A model generated the notes under the pieces. That model did not search any database, had not been told where the DNA came from, and saw only the letters and a list, made by a program, of their open reading frames with translations. Below are positions 6,753 through 8,685 of a DNA stretch of 8,685 nt, piece after piece (position 1 is the first letter of the stretch; each line of letters starts with the position of its first letter). This DNA comes from an uncultured Desulfovibrio sp. (lineage in GTDB: Bacteria; Desulfobacterota; Desulfovibrionia; Desulfovibrionales; Desulfovibrionaceae). The DNA lies in NCBI GenBank assembly GCA_947176055.1, contig CAMWPE010000096.1:1-8685 (forward strand), given 5' to 3'. A program made the translations under genes and the position numbers.

Positions 6753-7379
6753 ATGTTCGTAAAAATTTGCGGAATTACCCGACCCGAGGACAGCGAGTTT
6801 GTCGCGGAAGCGGGGGCCGATTGTTGCGGGTTCGTCTTTCATCCGCGAAGTCCGCGGTATATTCCTCCGGATCGCGCCCGTTCCTTGCCTACGGGGCGAA
6901 TATTGCGGGCTGGAGTCTTTGTAAATCAGGGCTACGCTGAAATCGCGAGAGCCGCGGACGTCGCGCGTCTGGATGTTATTCAGTTGCACGGAGCTCAAAG
7001 CCGGGAGTGCGCGGAAAAGCTGGGTCCCGATCGCGTAGTCAGGGTTTTCTGGCCGGATAACTACGGCGCTCAAACGGAACTCTCGCGCGCTCTGGAAGAA
7101 TGGGAGGATTTTTGCGGTATGATCTTGCTGGACGCCGGCCAAAGTCTCGGCGGAAGCGGAAATTCGGTCGATTGGCGCAAAATCGCCGATATCCGGCCTC
7201 GTAAACCGGTTATTCTTGCCGGAGGCTTAAATCCGGAAAATATTATAAAAGCCATTGAAATTTGCTCTCCGGACGGGACGGATTTGAACTCGGGCGTCGA
7301 ATCGTCGCCGGGCGTCAAGGATCATGATAAGATTTCCGCCGCGCTGAAAATTATTCGCGAAAGCGAAAATAAAATTTAG
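6753..7379 (+). CDS. trpF: Phosphoribosylanthranilate isomerase
   Basis: TrpF performs the Amadori rearrangement of phosphoribosylanthranilate, between the TrpD and TrpC steps. The 208-residue protein is a small (beta/alpha)8 barrel of normal size. Catalytic C6 lies in VKICGITRPED (3-13) and the general acid D127 in ILLDAGQSLGGSG (124-136). Also visible are GFVFHPRSPR (26-35), RAGVFVN (52-58), VIQLHG (75-80), VILAGGLNPENI (153-164) and a phosphate-binding DLNSGVESSPGVKD stretch (177-190). The start is 14 bases after the trpC stop. The ribosome binding site is weak (GGGGG at about 6741-6745, a run of G without the usual AGGAG), so translation may depend partly on ribosomes arriving from trpC. 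Nothing argues against function. Confidence 0.94.
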   Translation: MFVKICGITRPEDSEFVAEAGADCCGFVFHPRSPRYIPPDRARSLPTGRILRAGVFVNQGYAEIARAADVARLDVIQLHGAQSRECAEKLGPDRVVRVFWPDNYGAQTELSRALEEWEDFCGMILLDAGQSLGGSGNSVDWRKIADIRPRKPVILAGGLNPENIIKAIEICSPDGTDLNSGVESSPGVKDHDKISAALKIIRESENKI

Positions 7380-7545
7380 CCCTCGGCGAATATAAACAGC
7401 CGCTCTTTTACACAGACTTTTGCTCGTCAAGCGGAGCGCCGGGTCAACCGCGAAATCTTCGGGATTCGAGCTTGCTTAACCGTAAAAGGATAATCTCAAA
7501 CGAAACTTTCTATAGTAGGACAACAATAAAAAAGGAGGCGACTCC
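7380..7545 (+). other. Non-coding gap between trpF and trpB
   Basis: This 166-base gap is the only sizeable break inside the operon. It holds no ATG and no TGG codon, so no second leader peptide is evident. A weak hairpin, CGGC (7384-7387) with GCCG (7399-7402) followed by CTCTTTTA, could be a poor terminator or a pause or processing site. A second small hairpin (7451-7468) carries a C(UUCG)G tetraloop with an A-A mismatch in its stem. GATAAT (7489-7494) and TATAGT (7511-7516) each match the -10 consensus at five of six positions, but neither has a good -35 box at the right distance. An internal promoter for trpB is possible but unproven. Confidence 0.4.
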
Positions 7546-8685
7546 ATGCGCGGTTATTTTGGCGAATACGGCGGCAGATTTGTTCCCGAATTATTAATGC
7601 CCCCGCTCCTGGAAGTGGAAAAAGGCATGGAAGAGATAATGCCGACGCCGCGATTTCAGGAAGAATTGCGGGATTTGCTGGAGAATTTCGCGGGCAGGCC
7701 CACGCCTTTGACTCGCTGTCCGACGCTTTCCGGGGATCTGGGCATCGATCTCTGGCTCAAACGCGAAGATCTCCTGCATACCGGAGCTCATAAAATAAAT
7801 AATACCATGGGTCAGGCCCTTCTGGCTAAATATCTCGGCAAGAAATACCTGATCGCGGAGACGGGAGCCGGACAGCACGGCGTCGCGACCGCGGCCGCCG
7901 CGGCGAGACTTGGTCTCAAATGCAAAATTTATATGGGCGCGGAAGATGTCGAAAGACAAGCTCCCAATGTCCAAAGAATGAAATTGCTGGGCGCGGAAGT
8001 CATACCCGTGGAATCCGGAACGCGAACGCTGAAAGACGCTATCAACGAGACCCTGCGCGCCTGGATATCAGAGCAGGAGACAACGCATTACTGTTTTGGC
8101 ACCGCAGCCGGTCCCCATCCTTTTCCCTTGCTGGTGCGCCAGTTTCAGAGCGTCATCGGCAAGGAAACCAGGGAGGCGATGAAAAAAATCAAGGGACGAT
8201 CGCCGGATGTTGTCGTTGCCTGCGTCGGCGGCGGCTACAACTCCATAGGCATGTTTCATCCATTCGCGGAAGACCCGGAGGTGCGGCTTGTCGGCGTCGA
8301 AGCCGCCGGAACCGGCGAGCCCGGTTGTTACAACTCCGCCTCAATAACCCAGGGACGACCGGGAGTATTGCACGGAGCTTTTTCCATGTTGCTTCAAACC
8401 GACGAAGGCCAGATCCTCCCTTCGCATTCAGTTTCGGCGGGGCTCGATTATCCCGGCGTCGGTCCGGAGCACGCGCATTTTAATAAAACCGGACGGGTCG
8501 AATATCATTCCATACGCGACGATCAGGCGCTGGCCGCTTTCCATCGTTTATGCGCGGCCGAAGGAATTCTGCCGGCCCTGGAGTCCTCGCACGCTCTGGC
8601 CTGGGTCTTTGAAAACGCGGCGAGCATGAAACCGGGAACAATAGTCGTAGTCAATCTCTCCGGCCGGGGAGACAAGGATATGGAT
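7546..8685 (+). CDS. trpB: Tryptophan synthase beta chain, 3' end outside window
   Basis: TrpB is the PLP enzyme that joins indole, channelled from TrpA, with serine to make tryptophan. The frame is open for 380 residues to the right edge; the family is about 395-400 long, so only a short tail is missing. Motifs: EYGGRFVPE (7-15), HTGAHKINN (78-86) with Schiff-base K83, AETGAGQHG (104-112) with catalytic E105, GPHPFP (189-194), the PLP-phosphate loop at 228-232, SAGLDYPGVGPEHA (297-310), PALESSHALA (343-352) and NLSGRGDKD (370-378) with S372, which contacts the PLP ring. It is the canonical TrpB1 type that pairs with TrpA, not the TrpB2 type. The start follows an ideal AAGGAGG (7532-7538) 7 bases upstream. 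Oddity: the phosphate loop reads GGGYN instead of GGGSN. A trpA gene is expected just downstream. Confidence 0.96.
   Translation, partial: MRGYFGEYGGRFVPELLMPPLLEVEKGMEEIMPTPRFQEELRDLLENFAGRPTPLTRCPTLSGDLGIDLWLKREDLLHTGAHKINNTMGQALLAKYLGKKYLIAETGAGQHGVATAAAAARLGLKCKIYMGAEDVERQAPNVQRMKLLGAEVIPVESGTRTLKDAINETLRAWISEQETTHYCFGTAAGPHPFPLLVRQFQSVIGKETREAMKKIKGRSPDVVVACVGGGYNSIGMFHPFAEDPEVRLVGVEAAGTGEPGCYNSASITQGRPGVLHGAFSMLLQTDEGQILPSHSVSAGLDYPGVGPEHAHFNKTGRVEYHSIRDDQALAAFHRLCAAEGILPALESSHALAWVFENAASMKPGTIVVVNLSGRGDKDMD

Noticed and set aside
7418..7477. A TTG-initiated short frame of about 19 codons in the trpF-trpB gap as a second leader peptide
   Set aside because: It has no Trp codon and no Shine-Dalgarno, and no terminator follows before trpB.
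7594..7974. A 126-codon antisense frame opposite the 5' part of trpB
   Set aside because: It has no recognisable motif and no separate promoter or ribosome binding site; it mirrors the trpB coding bias.
7920..8483. A 187-codon same-strand frame inside trpB
   Set aside because: It is an Arg-rich out-of-frame shadow of trpB, whose own frame carries every catalytic motif.
1..8685. Mobile elements, CRISPR arrays, tRNA or rRNA genes, or an unknown accessory system
   Set aside because: No repeat arrays, terminal inverted repeats, transposase motifs or RNA gene signatures were seen; nearly the whole window is accounted for by core genes.

Overview
The window (about 8.7 kb, G+C in the mid-50s by eye) is a compact, single-direction stretch of a Gram-negative bacterial chromosome. 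It holds the 3' part of ftsK, a complete lolA, and then a tryptophan biosynthesis operon that runs off the right edge inside trpB. LolA requires an outer membrane. The ftsK-lolA pairing, the order trpE-G-D-C-F-B and the wording of several protein motifs remind me of Desulfovibrio-like Desulfobacterota (former Deltaproteobacteria). That assignment is from memory of the families and is only moderately secure.

Layout. Bases 1-2015 encode most of the DNA translocase FtsK; the 5' end lies outside the window, since the frame opens inside what looks like the last membrane segments. lolA (2026-2697) follows after 10 bases, with its own Shine-Dalgarno sequence, and ends at a rho-independent terminator (2759-2782). 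The T-run of that terminator abuts the -35 box of the next promoter. Bases 2784-2986 are the control region of the trp operon: a sigma70-type promoter, a 25-codon leader peptide with one Trp codon (2833-2910), and a leader RNA that can fold into the mutually exclusive 1:2, 2:3 and 3:4 hairpins of a classical ribosome-mediated attenuator, ending in a terminator just before trpE. The structural genes are trpE (2987-4396), a fused trpG-trpD (4377-5969), trpC (5959-6738), trpF (6753-7379) and, after a 166-base gap, trpB (7546 to the edge). trpA probably follows outside the window.

How it works together. TrpE and the TrpG half of the fusion make anthranilate from chorismate and glutamine. The TrpD half adds phosphoribosyl, TrpF isomerises, TrpC closes the indole ring, and TrpB (with TrpA) condenses indole with serine. 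trpE/trpGD and trpGD/trpC overlap by 20 and 11 bases, which suggests translational coupling. Charged tRNA-Trp would be sensed through the leader peptide.

This is a core metabolic region and I found no new defence, mobile or other unknown system. The points worth a second look are the attenuator with only a single Trp codon, unusual residues at normally conserved positions in TrpG, TrpC and TrpB, the TrpGD fusion in this genomic context, and the unexplained gap before trpB.
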